A stretch of 64,000 nucleotides of DNA from Styela clava (lineage: Eukaryota > Chordata > Ascidiacea > Stolidobranchia > Styelidae). The notes under the pieces were generated by a model. It ran no database searches. It saw only the letters and a program-made list of their open reading frames with translations, and was not told the DNA's origin. Shown one piece after another: positions 49,035 through 60,177 of the stretch (positions within the stretch are counted from its first letter, which is position 1; every line of letters begins with the position of its first letter). The position numbers were made by a program, and so were the translations under genes. The stretch lies in NCBI RefSeq assembly GCF_964204865.1, contig NC_135259.1, positions 10,550,974 through 10,614,973 on the forward strand, in the 5' to 3' direction.

Positions 49035-49649
49035 TTTCTCTATGAGTACAACCATGGGGTTTTGTAACACAAAGTGACTCTGAAATGAAGCTACTCAATA
49101 ACGAATATCAAAGCAAGGCATACACAGAAAAAAACTAAATCGATGATCACCCACTATTTTACTTACCTTTATGGTTCAGTGTATAGGCCCGGTACATTTG
49201 AAAGATCGAGCACCCTCCGCGCCGAAAACAATTACTTTCTTGTGGCGGCTGAACAAGTTTTTGACTTAAATCATCTCTTTAATTTTCTGTTTTTCTGAAC
49301 ACCCTCCTTCAATTTATTTGGAGCCACATTTGAGTATTGCCCACTGTCACAAACTTGAAATATATACGTATGCCATTTGCTCAAATTTGTAACTCTTATC
49401 CAAGTATCTGTATTTTCTTGAAATTATCAAGAATTGTTAGTACCGGATTTGACTGCTTGTTTTGCAAACTTCCCTTCTGACCTACCATGACTATAAAATA
49501 AACGGGACATACTGTTTGCCGGCATAACCTCATCCTACTTCGCGACCAACACAGCGACCCAGTTAATTCTATTGTTGCCAGTTTTATAGCATTTCTGTTG
49601 ATAGGTCAGAGAGAATGCCATATCCAACTGTAGCTCTAACGGACGCAAT
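49035..49649. other. 3' flank of the MOXD-like gene
   Basis: Likely the 3' UTR and downstream sequence. Positions 49626-49649 (AACTGTAGCTCTAACGGACG then CAAT) are repeated at 60495-60518 beside the copied small gene; they are the detached upstream edge of the 53106 locus, now split from it by the transposon at 49650. Confidence 0.55.
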
Positions 49650-52600
49650 GGACCTTTCCCCGACCTTTGACCTTTATTGTTTTGATTTTGGTCGCTCAGA
49701 CAAACATTGCAAATATTCAGGCTTGTGTAGGGCGATAGAGTGGTGCATTGCTCGTTTCAAAGGCCTTCGAATGGCATTTCACTGGTGATGGCGGTATTTT
49801 CGTGCTTATAACATATCGTCAAGTGATCTATTATTAACGTTATTCCGCCTTCACATTGCCGTTATCGTACCTAACTTAGTTCCAAAAGCCTATTTAACAT
49901 ACAGAAATGGAATCACTCAGAGATGGCTTTTCTATGACTTGGTTCTCCTTTTCTTTGCCCCAGCTGGAGAAGGATACAAAACTTTTCATTGAAAGGTGAT
50001 ATTTAAACTTATATGGTTGAAGAATGTCAGAGGACTGGGAGACCTGCGTGACTACTGGTACCACATCCCATGGTTCATAGACTAATAGGTACCGGTACCG
50101 TCCAAGTTAAGACTGAATTGGTGGGTTTAGTATAGAAACAAATGAAATGCAGGGGCAGTTTAAAAAGTCTTTTGAATACATTCTTGGAAACATTGCACAA
50201 ACTACAGCTATCTGTAATTATGAACAGATGAATATATTTTTCAGATACATTCATGATGGGTTAGTCGTCAATCTTGGTTCAACGCTAGATTTCAAAGCCA
50301 AGTGCTATAGATAAATTCAGGAGTCTCTGCCACCACATCATCTTCAAATAGTGGTGTCGCTGGATAGTCACCAAGTCTCTGATGCAATTTGTACATGCTA
50401 GGCACTTAAGTTTATGTCGTATCATAGAAACACAGATTTATTAGCTCAGTAAGATGGGTGCAAATATACTATTGAAAGATTAGATTCAACAGGTTTATTG
50501 AGGTATTATAATTGATTACATACCGTACCACATAAAGTTACAGGACCAATAATGTTATAGTAATAAACATGGTTTAAAAATTGTTACATATTCATCAGAA
50601 CTACTGGTGCTTGTTGCCATATCGTTGGACTAACCAAGACTTTGATGGGAATAAAAGATTTTCTGCTGAGCCAAGCATGCACAGGCCTTCCCCAGCATTG
50701 GTAACAACCTATATTGAGGGAACAATATAAAACATCCAACAGTTTTGTCGTCTGTAGTTGGTGCTAAGCCCACAAAGTTAGATTGAGCCAGAGTTCCAAT
50801 CATACAGTGTGGTATCTGATAGATTTTACAATATAGTTTATTCATTCAGTGTAGAAATAGAATATAACAGATTATAAAAAATATATGATGAAGGAACAAG
50901 CAAGTAAATCCAAGCAAATGACTACAAATTATACAGTTTTCTAGATATTGTGTTGTATAGGATAAAAATACACACCAGATATATGCTTTTAGGCACAACA
51001 AACAAAAACCATGAAAGCAATGGAACGTCAAAATATTAGAATTAAATTCATTTCAGAATTCCATTCACTGACATAATGTATCACAATGATTTTACTTCTG
51101 AGTTATTTTATTAAGCTGCCTGGTTTCATCTCCTGATAATATGGAAGAATTGCGCTCACTGAGCATTACCTCATTGTTATATAGACAGATGGGCAAATAC
51201 CCACCACTTGGTTCGTTTCTAAAGTTATCAGGTGATTATGAACAAGTTGTAATTTATATGACAGTGATGAATGTAAAACAACCTAACAAAATAATGATAT
51301 TTATCACACACCACAGTTACTACCAAGTGCAGGGCCAACTTCTGGTGACTTTGCAGTGCGCACAAAAAATTATATTGCAATCACCAGGGTCACACCGGAC
51401 ATGGCATACATTCGAAGCATCCTCCATAAAGTAACATCATTTTATTACCAATGGATTGTAAAAGATTCTGCATGAAGTCATAAGTCTTCAATATTAATTT
51501 TCCTTCTTTATTCATCATTTTTACAGTTAGCAAGTATGACACCAATGCTGGAAGAAGTATGTGTTTTCTCATTTTGAATTATGTTAAAAGTGTTGCCCGA
51601 TTCTGAATCTTGTTAATTCTTCCGTGCCATTTTTTAATAATTATTTATTTTTCTGGTAGGTAGCTGCGTACTTTTTGAAATCTATTTTAAGTTATGCTCG
51701 ACTTCCAGTTTTCTCTGCATTTTGTTTGCATGTTGACTTTTTGTGTTGTTTTATACCAGAGAACCATAATAAAATGATGATGATGCTTGCTTACAATTTT
51801 CTGCTGTCTGACAAAGCGCTGTCATTTTCTTCAGTGGCACTTGAGGTAGTTTCAACTAAAGAGTCTGGGGGCAGATCGTCAGATTCGCACGTCTCTGTAT
51901 CAAATGAAGTATCTGGTGACAGATCCTGTTAAATTATGATCCAAAGTTGAATTATGGTATAAGTAATCCTTCCCTCACAATTTGTTGGTGCCTTTTTGTT
52001 GGGCAATAAGAATCTGATATAGTGTCAGGGTATTCATCAGTTGGTCCATCGCCTCCATGAAAATGCATGATGGAACCCGGAACGCATTGCTTGTATGAAA
52101 ATTTATTTCATATAAAAATTAACATATTGAATATATCATAGGTATCGAAAACAACATTAATGTTGGCCTACCTTGGTACACACGTATGCATTTCTGGTGA
52201 TTTTTCCTAGATTGAGTTGACTGTGAGGCCTGTTGCATTCCTTCATCCACCTCATTGCTTTTCAGCGGTCAATATGTAGCTTCGGAAAAAGCACAAATCT
52301 TACTCCATTTGAACGGCAGGGGTACCGGTACAGGTTGTCAGACCGGAAAATACCATATGCAAAGAGTTAGTCTACTAAAATAATTCACTAGTAGATTCTG
52401 TTTAATAAGAATGCAACATCGTATCGAAGGTGAATTCTTTCGTATGGACATACGGCAGGCTACCGGTACCCTTGATTGCATCAGCATAACTGTCTACTAT
52501 TTTTGGGTTCGAAATAGCAGTTGGTTGATCTGTACGGTACCGTACCTGTAAGGTGCCTGCAACGGGTACAGCCTTTTAGTATAGATATATAGATTTCGTG

Positions 52601-52829
52601 AACGTGATTTGCAACAAGTAACATACAGTATTACCGCTTTCTAATTCTCGCAGCCCTGTGAAGAAAACAAAAAGCGAAAAAAAGGACAAAGATCTGCCTA
52701 AACCGTCAGCAACATGTGCGGAACGCGTCCAAAGTTGTCTGAGCGACTTTTCAGCGGAGAATGTTTGTTTACATCTGCTCGCTTGTGATTGGTTGAAAAT
52801 ACGGATGTTTTGATGTCGGGGAAAGGTCC
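49650..52829 (-). mobile_element. DNA transposon with 15-bp TIRs and THAP-like coding remnants, 3180 bp
   Basis: The ends are perfect inverted repeats GGACCTTTCCCCGAC. Flanks read GCAAT|element|ATGG, consistent with a 2-bp AT duplication, and the paralogous empty site at 60516-60523 reads GCAATGGA. The minus strand holds coding-like exons with good splice sites: one ending at 52172 (RWMKECNRPHSQLNLGKITR, then NAYVCTK), 51980-52090 (QCVPGSIMHFHGGDGPTDEY, then PD) and 51791-51925 (acidic, ending at a stop). Together they resemble the THAP-like zinc module found at the N-terminus of some DDE transposases. A TGA breaks the module upstream of RWMKEC, so the copy is decayed. No DDE domain was found in the remainder. 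Confidence 0.75.
51791..52300 (-). pseudogene. THAP-like transposon protein remnant, three exons
   Basis: Exon pieces ~52300-52172, 52090-51980 and 51925-51791 join in phase 0 at GT-AG sites. The pattern W-x2-C ... YVC-x2-(H to Q)C ... GPTDEYPD resembles THAP-like modules of transposon proteins, with the usual HF changed to QC. An in-frame TGA lies just upstream of the first exon's Trp. The acidic tail ends DSRKL. Family call is tentative. Confidence 0.5.
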
Positions 52830-53105
52830 ATGGATTATATAACATTTATCACTGAAATGATATGTTATCTTAAAAATATGCGAAGTGTTTTCAAGAAGTG
52901 ATTTTTTGGGAAATAGCAAAATTATACTCCAAGTCTGGAACTTTGGCATTGCATGAAAAAGTTTTCTGAATGAAAAGCCAGAAAGCACCATATGAAAGAA
53001 AGAGATCAACGCTTTGTGATATTAATATAAATTGGACAATAACTTGCCGAATTCGAGTATTCTCTGACTATTATTCACTATTGGTGTTTTGTCATTACAG
53101 TAATC

Positions 53106-53608
53106 ATGTCAACAGTTGGTGCAGCAAGACCTGAAGAAATGGGAAAAATTGCCGAAAGGGTAAATTTTTGTTCAAATTCTTCACGTAATTAACTTATTTA
53201 AAAAAATTACATGGTAAATATATTTTTTTTAAATTTGCAGTTTGAGTGGACGAGTCAGCAAACTCGCGAATATAATAACCGATTGCTACAAAGTAAAGTT
53301 TACGTTCATTGTGGAGGTTCACTGGTGAGTAATTACTACGGTATGAATACTAATGTAAGTTTCCTAAGCTTTATAAAATACCAAATATTTTCTTATCGCA
53401 GCTACAAGGACCTCGTCCCATTCCGGCTATTAAAAAAGTTTTTGTAGAAGAACATAAATGCAGAAGTGATAAATTATTAGACACTACTACAGTGGCTTCT
53501 AATCAAACTACTACCGATAGTGGAGCAGGCGCCAATTTACCTTTGGGAAATTTCGTAATTTGTGTTCTCATCTTTTCAGTTTTATTGTCATACTTACTTT
53601 GTTCGTGA
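53106..53608 (+). CDS. Small tail-anchored membrane protein, unknown family (parent copy)
   Basis: Three exons: 53106-53159, 53241-53324, 53402-53608; all GT-AG, all phase 0, giving 114 residues. The N-terminal 46 residues are hydrophilic (MSTVGAARPEEMGKIAER, then FEWTSQQTREYNNRLL). Next comes a linker with a Thr/Ser-rich part, and a single hydrophobic segment at the very C-terminus (NFVICVLIFSVLLSYLLCS), which predicts a tail anchor. The start is supported by TAA three bases upstream and by a TTACAG acceptor ending five bases before the ATG, so a 5' UTR intron or leader splice is likely. A second in-frame donor at 53355 (GTAAGT) would add ten residues. I do not recognise the family. A TATATAA element lies near 52835, just beyond the transposon end. 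Confidence 0.72.
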
Positions 53609-55152
53609 TATTCTATTATGACTCTTTTGTTAAAACGCTTTTCATTGCCTTTATCGCAAAAGCTTGGGTTGAAGTCTACCCCAAATACCTCAGTCAAGTT
53701 GGTAAATAGCAGCAGGTTTGTTTTAAACTGACGACGACTCATGTGTTGAACTTGAAATCCCAGCGAGACGGCTATGGACGAGTTGGCCCATTTATATTTG
53801 CCGATAAGTTACAAATATAATTTTTTGAAATGGGCAGGTATGGCTATTTCTGTGTTCAGGCACGTAAATGTTCTTGTTTACACTATTGTAATATATCATG
53901 CGAAGCTGTCGCACGGCGCACCACATAATGAATATGATATTTTTTGTTATCATCGAAACCACAGTCTGACTTTAGAGAGGTGAGATGATTTGCAGCTACA
54001 ACTCGCTCCCTTTAAATCAGTGATGTAATTTGTCAACCAGATCCTCATCGTTAATAATAAAATGCTGTGAACCCATGTCGTTTTTCAGTTTTTTCAAGGT
54101 GCACTTTATATATATACAAAAATATGGAATAGGTGATATACTGCAGCTTTTCCTTTTACAATTTTTTTGCAACCGATTATTTGGTTGTTGATAAGATGAC
54201 ATATTTTGTTTGTTCAATCAATTTCAATTCGCTATTTTCTTGTTTTTAAATTTAAGTTATTGCCAAATACACTTGCTTATAACTATAATTTATTAGGTTA
54301 GGCAGTGAAAAATCTACTCATGACGTAATATTGCATTCACTCGTTCCTTATGACGTCATAATAAATTCCCACGATTATGTGAAACAAGAAATCACATAAA
54401 GTCACAATTTTTGAATTTCTCCTGAACGAAATCCTACGTACGCCACTGGGCATGATGAATTTCGAAATCATAGAAATATTGAATTCATATGTATCGTATG
54501 TTACTTTAATGCATTTTTTCATTTTAATGAAGGAAAATAAGAACTAGAGATCCTTTCATGTTTTCTTCCTGAATAACTGTCAACATTTTGCATTTTTATA
54601 CATTTTGCGCATTGTCTTGTCAAATATACTATTTTCGAACAGAGATTGTAGTATTTATTTCGCTTTTAGTCTGAACAGAGCATATCCAAAATTCTATGAA
54701 ACATACATAATGTTAGACCTGTAGCCTCTATCGTTATTCATTGCTCTCTTGTTCAAATAATAACGGCAGAAACGCTACACGAGTCTCTTTCGCACTCCCA
54801 ATTTTTATTATTAGAAGTCGCTTCGAACACGGTTGTATGCAGCCCCGAAATCGCAAAAAGACACAAGTCACAGCCACACGCAACCTCTAAACTAAAGTCT
54901 TCATACTTTGGTTTCCCGCAATGCTTATTGTGTTTTGTGGGCACTAATTACTGTATTTACCTTTTCTCGCTGTCGCAATAGCAGCAGTGAGCATAGCTCT
55001 TACCCTGCTGACTTTGTTTGATATTGGCAAATTCCTTTTCATATTCGAAAGGGTTACGCTTACTTAATGTCTAAATTGTGGTTTGTCCTTAAAACAGTAT
55101 CCCTGAAAACTAAAAGCAACTATTGTAACTGTGTCAGTTTGCCTGGAAATAC
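53609..55152. other. Intergenic, no gene supported
   Basis: Near 54427-54450 there is a hAT-like end (CGTACGCCACTG) without a matched partner. Two TGACGT(C/A)AT-type motifs occur at 54321-54355. Nothing else recognised. Confidence 0.4.
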
Positions 55153-55160
55153 CGCAAACC

Positions 55161-56515
55161 CTGTGGCGTAGCAAGACTCTCCCCCCCCCCCTCAAAATAT
55201 TTAGTGGAAATGACCCTAAAAACTCTCGGACTTAAGCTAAAACAACGTTTTTTATTTCGTCAAAAAGCATAACATGTCGCTATATGAAGGCTATAGTAAC
55301 CTAAAATTTGCGTTTTTGTGCTTTCTCGTTAGCAAACTCATCCAACATCTTTGTGATATTAATTTTTTCAATTTGCTTCAAAAATCAGTAGCTTACCTGT
55401 TATAATTGTCGTGTAAATTTTGGAAGAAAATTCATTCGCGCCGCCGCCATCACTTTTGGAGATTGAACACGTATCTGGTTTTCTACCGATACTACCGGTG
55501 CTAGGCCTAATTCCTCCTCAGTTACGTTCGGTATTCCCAAGTCTACTTGTTTCAATTTTGGTTTAAATATTTCGTTTATCTTGGTTACTTTAATTTTTTT
55601 CATACGTTCTTCCTCTTCTGCTCTTTTTCTTCGTTTCTGTGCGCCACTGAGAGGTTTTGCTTTCGACATCATTCTGACAGCTTTTGTAATTGTGCCGGTA
55701 CGATCAAACTAGAAACGTAACGATACCACTTTTGTCCACTTGTGTCAAAATTAATACATGCGTAGAGGGATAATTGTGTCGGAATTTAGTTTATCGATGT
55801 TGACGGACTAAATGACACTCGTACTTGACGACAAACAGTCAGAATTTATACCCGTGCCAAAAGTCCATGTGCCGTTAATAAGGACCCCAATTCCACTGTA
55901 TGATTTAAAACTGGGCGCCTAGTTGCTTTTTGTTATGTGCTGTGTTGATATATTTCTTCATAATTACTATGTAAAATTATAAATGTTAATATAAAAAGTT
56001 GACAGCGAAAATAGCCAAATTAGTTGGGCTAGTTTGGCTGATAAATAGCTAAAAACGCGTGCATCATATTCTCTCGCAGGGGTGGGGACATGTATGGCTC
56101 ATAGTTTACGATCTCTCCAGACAAAAAATAAATTCAAAAGTAGTATTCCAACTTATCTTTTAAAACATTCTGGATCATATCAAAAAGATAAATATATCGG
56201 AAATATCGGCCTTAATCTAACCTATACCGATACTTGGCCGATACCGAAAAAATGGACGATATTGCCGTTACCCGAAACCGATACATCGGTACATCTCTAG
56301 ATCAAACCACATGACGCCGAAAATCGACAACTCCAGCATTATTACGTAACAATACGATTTGAGCAGAACTAAAATCAACATTATAATTAGATGTGCATTA
56401 CTGGTTCTGCAATGCAGCTTTTGGTTTTGCGGCTTAAATGTTTAAATTCTAACCGCTTGGAGCCCCTTTGCGCTGTAAGCCCCCCGCGACCGCGGGGGTG
56501 GATGCTACGCCACTG
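55161..56515 (-). mobile_element. Non-autonomous hAT element with a ZMYM-type N-terminal exon, 1355 bp
   Basis: The left end CTGTGGCGTAGCA and right end TGCTACGCCACTG are inverted (one mismatch, second base). The flanks are a perfect 8-bp duplication CGCAAACC (55153-55160, 56516-56523). The minus strand encodes 90 residues at 55400-55672. A separate small insertion seems to lie at ~56079-56300, ending with an ATACATCGGTACATCTCTAG edge. Confidence 0.85.
55400..55672 (-). pseudogene. N-terminal fragment of a hAT/ZMYM-type transposon protein
   Basis: Ninety residues from ATG 55672. The Lys/Arg/Glu-rich start (KPLSGAQKRRKRAEEEERMK) is characteristic of the N-termini of ZMYM-like hAT transposon proteins. 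A CAG|GTAAGC donor lies just after the stop codon, so the original frame may have continued into a lost exon. No other domain is left in the element. Confidence 0.6.
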
Positions 56516-56523
56516 CGCAAACC

Positions 56524-57182
56524 CCCCGTTAACAAAAACAGTTGCGCAGAAAGTCAGCGAATCCGAGATACGGGGTCACGATTAAACGTAGCTAATTGAT
56601 ACCTCACCATAATACAACAGCGAAGCGCGAAGAATGATAAACATCGTTCCTCGTAAGCTTTGAACGAGAACGAGTTATTCATGTTTCTACGACAAAATAG
56701 TCACCAACTGAAAAATAAGCACTTTTCTTAGAAATAAGCACATCGTTACTTTATAAGACGCGGGCTAGAAAATAAGCACAAATCTTAGAAAAAGCGGGGG
56801 CTTAGAAAAAATGGGGGGGGGGGGGCTGCACATTTTAGGGGAGCAGCAGAACCAAGCTGTAGAGTTGCTCTTCTAGATGTGTACTTATTTAATTAAAAAC
56901 TAACATTATGTGTTCTGTGGTGATGGTTATTCAACAAGAGTTGTTTAATAAATTAGCCTAATAAATCAATAAAATTTTTTCTCGTGTATGATGACATCTA
57001 TAATCTGTTCATCACCCAAAATATTTTAGAAGTTATAGGTATAGGGGCAGCATTATCAGAAACTATCCCCGGGCAGCAGACTAGTTTGGCACGCCCCTGG
57101 TCACTAGAGACGGAGGCCAAATTCTGAATTCGTCGGAGTGGTAATTGGAGACTTTCAATGACGGTAAAACAAGTCAAAGAAA
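56524..57182. other. Intergenic, low complexity
   Basis: Contains a run of 12 G near 56814 and (A/T)AAGCAC repeats at 56710-56790. No gene seen. Confidence 0.4.
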
Positions 57183-57190
57183 CTCTAGAA

Positions 57191-58807
57191 CAGGGGTGGC
57201 CAACCTATGGCGCATGCGCCAAACGTGGCGCATTGCATGATTAGAGGTGAAGCATTGCATCTTTCACCCTTTTCATGCCAAAATTGTTAATTGCACTTGG
57301 CTTCTCCACGCCAAGCCGTTTTTTTTTGCGATTTACATGGTGACTTTTGATTGTACCTAAACTCTATTCTCCTTACTCCACGTCGCCCACTTACGGCTTG
57401 TTGGAATTAGAAACAACAGGCGATTATCGACGTTAGCTTTTTGACGGACTTTATGACATTCATTCTAGACTTTTAGCAAAAATTAGTAAAATTTACTATT
57501 TTTCCCTACCGGAGTAAAAAGTTCAGAACTTTGGAAAAATAGAAAATCGTCATTTATCAGCTTGAAACATGGAATTTCCATTGCCCAGACTTCCCAAATA
57601 TCTCCCAATAACCACTGAAAAACCAGTTGAATTGGCCAAGCCTAAAAAATTTATTATAAATCAACCCACAACATGCTGAAAATGACCTCTAAATACCACC
57701 CTTTTCATCCAAACTTCAAATGACCGTTGTCAACAAAAGCGAAGCGTAAAATCGCTTGCTGTGACGCAAGTACTAATCTCGAAGAAGCCTGGAGTAAAAT
57801 CACGCGACGCTAGGCCAATTAGAATCGAGAGTAGAGTAGAGTAGATATTGATACTAAAGGCCTGTTGTCACAATATTTTTAGTTGATGTTACTAACCATC
57901 TCAATGATCTAAATTTGAGACTGCAAGGCAAAAGCAAACTATTTCCAAGCTTAGTAAATGACATTAGCGCATTCAAGATGAAGTTGAAACTTTTCGTTTC
58001 CCAGTTGGAAAAAGAGGATTTGTCCCAATTTCCTCACATAAAAGAACACCGTGAATGTGCTGCTGGTAAAGGCAATTTGGTAATATACACAGAAAAAATC
58101 AAGTTATTGCAAGAGTCATTTGAAAGTCGTTTTCATGATATTTCAAAAGAAGAAGATTCTGTACTTGCTTTTATAAACCCATTTTCACTTAGTGAACTAA
58201 CCATAATGAAGATGCCAAGCAATATACAATTGGAACTAATTGACTTGAAAACTCATCCATCATTGAAAATTAAATTTGATGAGCTTTCTTCAGTCCCAAG
58301 TGCATCTGACATGATCAAGTTCTGGCAATCGTTACCCCGTGAAAAGTTTCCAGAACTGAGAAAATTTGCCCAGGGTTTTATATGTCGTTTCGGAACGACA
58401 TATAGATGTGAACAAACATTTTCTGCCATGAAACTAATTAAAAGCAAAGCGAGGTCAACACTTACAGATTTAAATTTGAAGAATGCACTGCTCCTCTCAG
58501 TAACAAACTTAACTCCAAGAATAAAAAAACTGGCGAAAGTAAAACAGCAGCAAAAGTCTCATAAAGGCGGTACTTAAATGAAATTGATCAGTTTTATTTA
58601 TTATACTTCCTTGCTTAATTTCTATTCATGTGAAGTTGTAAATTGTAAAAACTACATATACGTGTGTATATATGTGTGTGTATTATAAACTTATATAATT
58701 TCAACAAGAAGCGGACATTAGGCGTGGCAATACAAGAGATTTACGGCGCATCTGAAACATTATGTTTAAAACGTGGCGCATGGTATGTGAAAGGTTGGCC
58801 ACCCCTG
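57191..58807 (+). mobile_element. hAT transposon, 5'-deleted, 1617 bp
   Basis: The ends are perfect 16-bp inverted repeats CAGGGGTGGCCAACCT. The flanks are a perfect 8-bp duplication CTCTAGAA (57183-57190 and 58808-58815). It encodes only the C-terminal third of a transposase; the missing N-terminus indicates an internal deletion. Confidence 0.93.
57860..58577 (+). pseudogene. hAT transposase C-terminal region
   Basis: A frame open from just after a TAA near 57860 to the stop at 58577, without a good ATG start; homology-like text (VDVTNHLNDLNLRLQGKSKL) already begins near 57885. Landmarks are SLSELTIMKM and the hAT dimerisation block (RCEQTFSAMKLIKSKARST, then LTDLNLKNALLL). The sequence resembles the transposase family that includes domesticated GTF2IRD2 and EPM2AIP1-like proteins. 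About 235 residues of ~600 remain, so it is not expected to be active. Confidence 0.85.
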
Positions 58808-58815
58808 CTCTAGAA

Positions 58816-60177
58816 GAATTAAGTTGTCTATGCGTCTTTAACAGTCAGTCTATTACAGATTGTAACAGCCGTTCTTTGTGACCTGGACGACACCGACACT
58901 AGATATTTATTAACAGTTCAATAACGCGGTCTTTCAAGCCCCAAGTTCGTATCCTCATTCCAGAAAATCACACAACTCGAAGTATACAGTTGACACGGTT
59001 ATCTTAATACAAACGTAAAAACAAATCAATACAAAATACTTGCAATAAATAAATAATCATACACGATTGGGCCTTTAGAAAGCCTACCCAAATTTATGAA
59101 CACAAATATCAAACATAGTTAATTAACAAGTCGAACCAAATTACTATTAAATAACTTTCAGCCTTCAAATCAGAAAGAGTTACAAATTATAACATACCGA
59201 ATTTGTCTGCTATTACAGGCTTAAATTATTATAAGTTGAACATGAAATCATTCGTCAATGAAATCCGAACAAATCAATTAAATAAACTATAACTGTAAAA
59301 ACAATCACAAAGGCAATCTAATGCTCATATAAACATCCCTAAACTAGGCCTATGTGGAACAGCCATATTCTACAATATTTTATCGTCCTACTGTCAAAAC
59401 AGAAAGTCAAGGTCGCTGAACAATTTAAACTTATTTACAAATTACAACAAAACGAGCGCCACTCTCTGCAAAAGTAAAGCGCTATCTAAAACAAATTCCC
59501 GTAACTATCCATGTCTAAGCGAGACATGTCTGGGCAAGCAATTGCCACGAAGACTATCACAATTGCTTCGTAACAAAGTGTGTAGGAGCAATCACGGGAA
59601 ATTACGGCGTCAACAATAGCAAATAAATTACTACACAAGTTAACAGACGCAATATTTGAGTCAATACAAAAATCAAGTGAATGCGATCCTCGATGTAACA
59701 AGATGACTTTCATATTTCAAAGATTATTTCATTAAAATATTATTTTCTCGAAGTTCGGAGCCAAAATATTTTAAAATGCAGTCGGCAGTTGAAAAAGTAT
59801 TTTTCCAGATTACCTGGTTCTGCCTACAACTTACTGATTTAAAGATGTGTTTTGGCTGTCTGATCAGCAATTCAGTAGCAATAATTTGAATATATATATA
59901 TATCATGAAAAAAGCATATAAAAAATCATTTATAGATTGTTAGCAATATTGCATTAATAAACCTATGCACGAGTCCTTTTTTAATCAAAAAATATTAGTA
60001 TTTTAAAGCACGAAAAATGCAATATATCAATATTGATTATACGTTGATTGTTCGTAGTATATATATCACTTGCAAGTTGCAACATTGTTCTTCCGCAAAG
60101 TAGACATCCGTAGATTGTGGACTGATTATTAACCCGCGAGCACCTTCTCCTTTCACTCGAAGCGTGAGACTCGTCAA
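58816..60177. other. 3' flank of the fucosyltransferase gene, no gene supported
   Basis: AT-rich. Presumed 3' UTR directly below 60178. No domain in the short open frames. Confidence 0.4.

Noticed and set aside
49650..52829. Large inversion instead of a transposon insertion
   Set aside because: The 15-bp inverted ends and the empty site in the copied locus are explained more simply by insertion.
52576..53009. Minus-strand frames overlapping the small-gene promoter
   Set aside because: No domain; they cross the transposon boundary at 52829, so they cannot be an old gene.
53106..53608. Calling the small protein a known tail-anchored family
   Set aside because: No motif I recognise; naming it would be a guess.
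54310..54450. Another complete hAT MITE (CAGTG ... CACTG)
   Set aside because: The two ends are not inverted copies beyond the first bases and the flanking 8-mers do not match.
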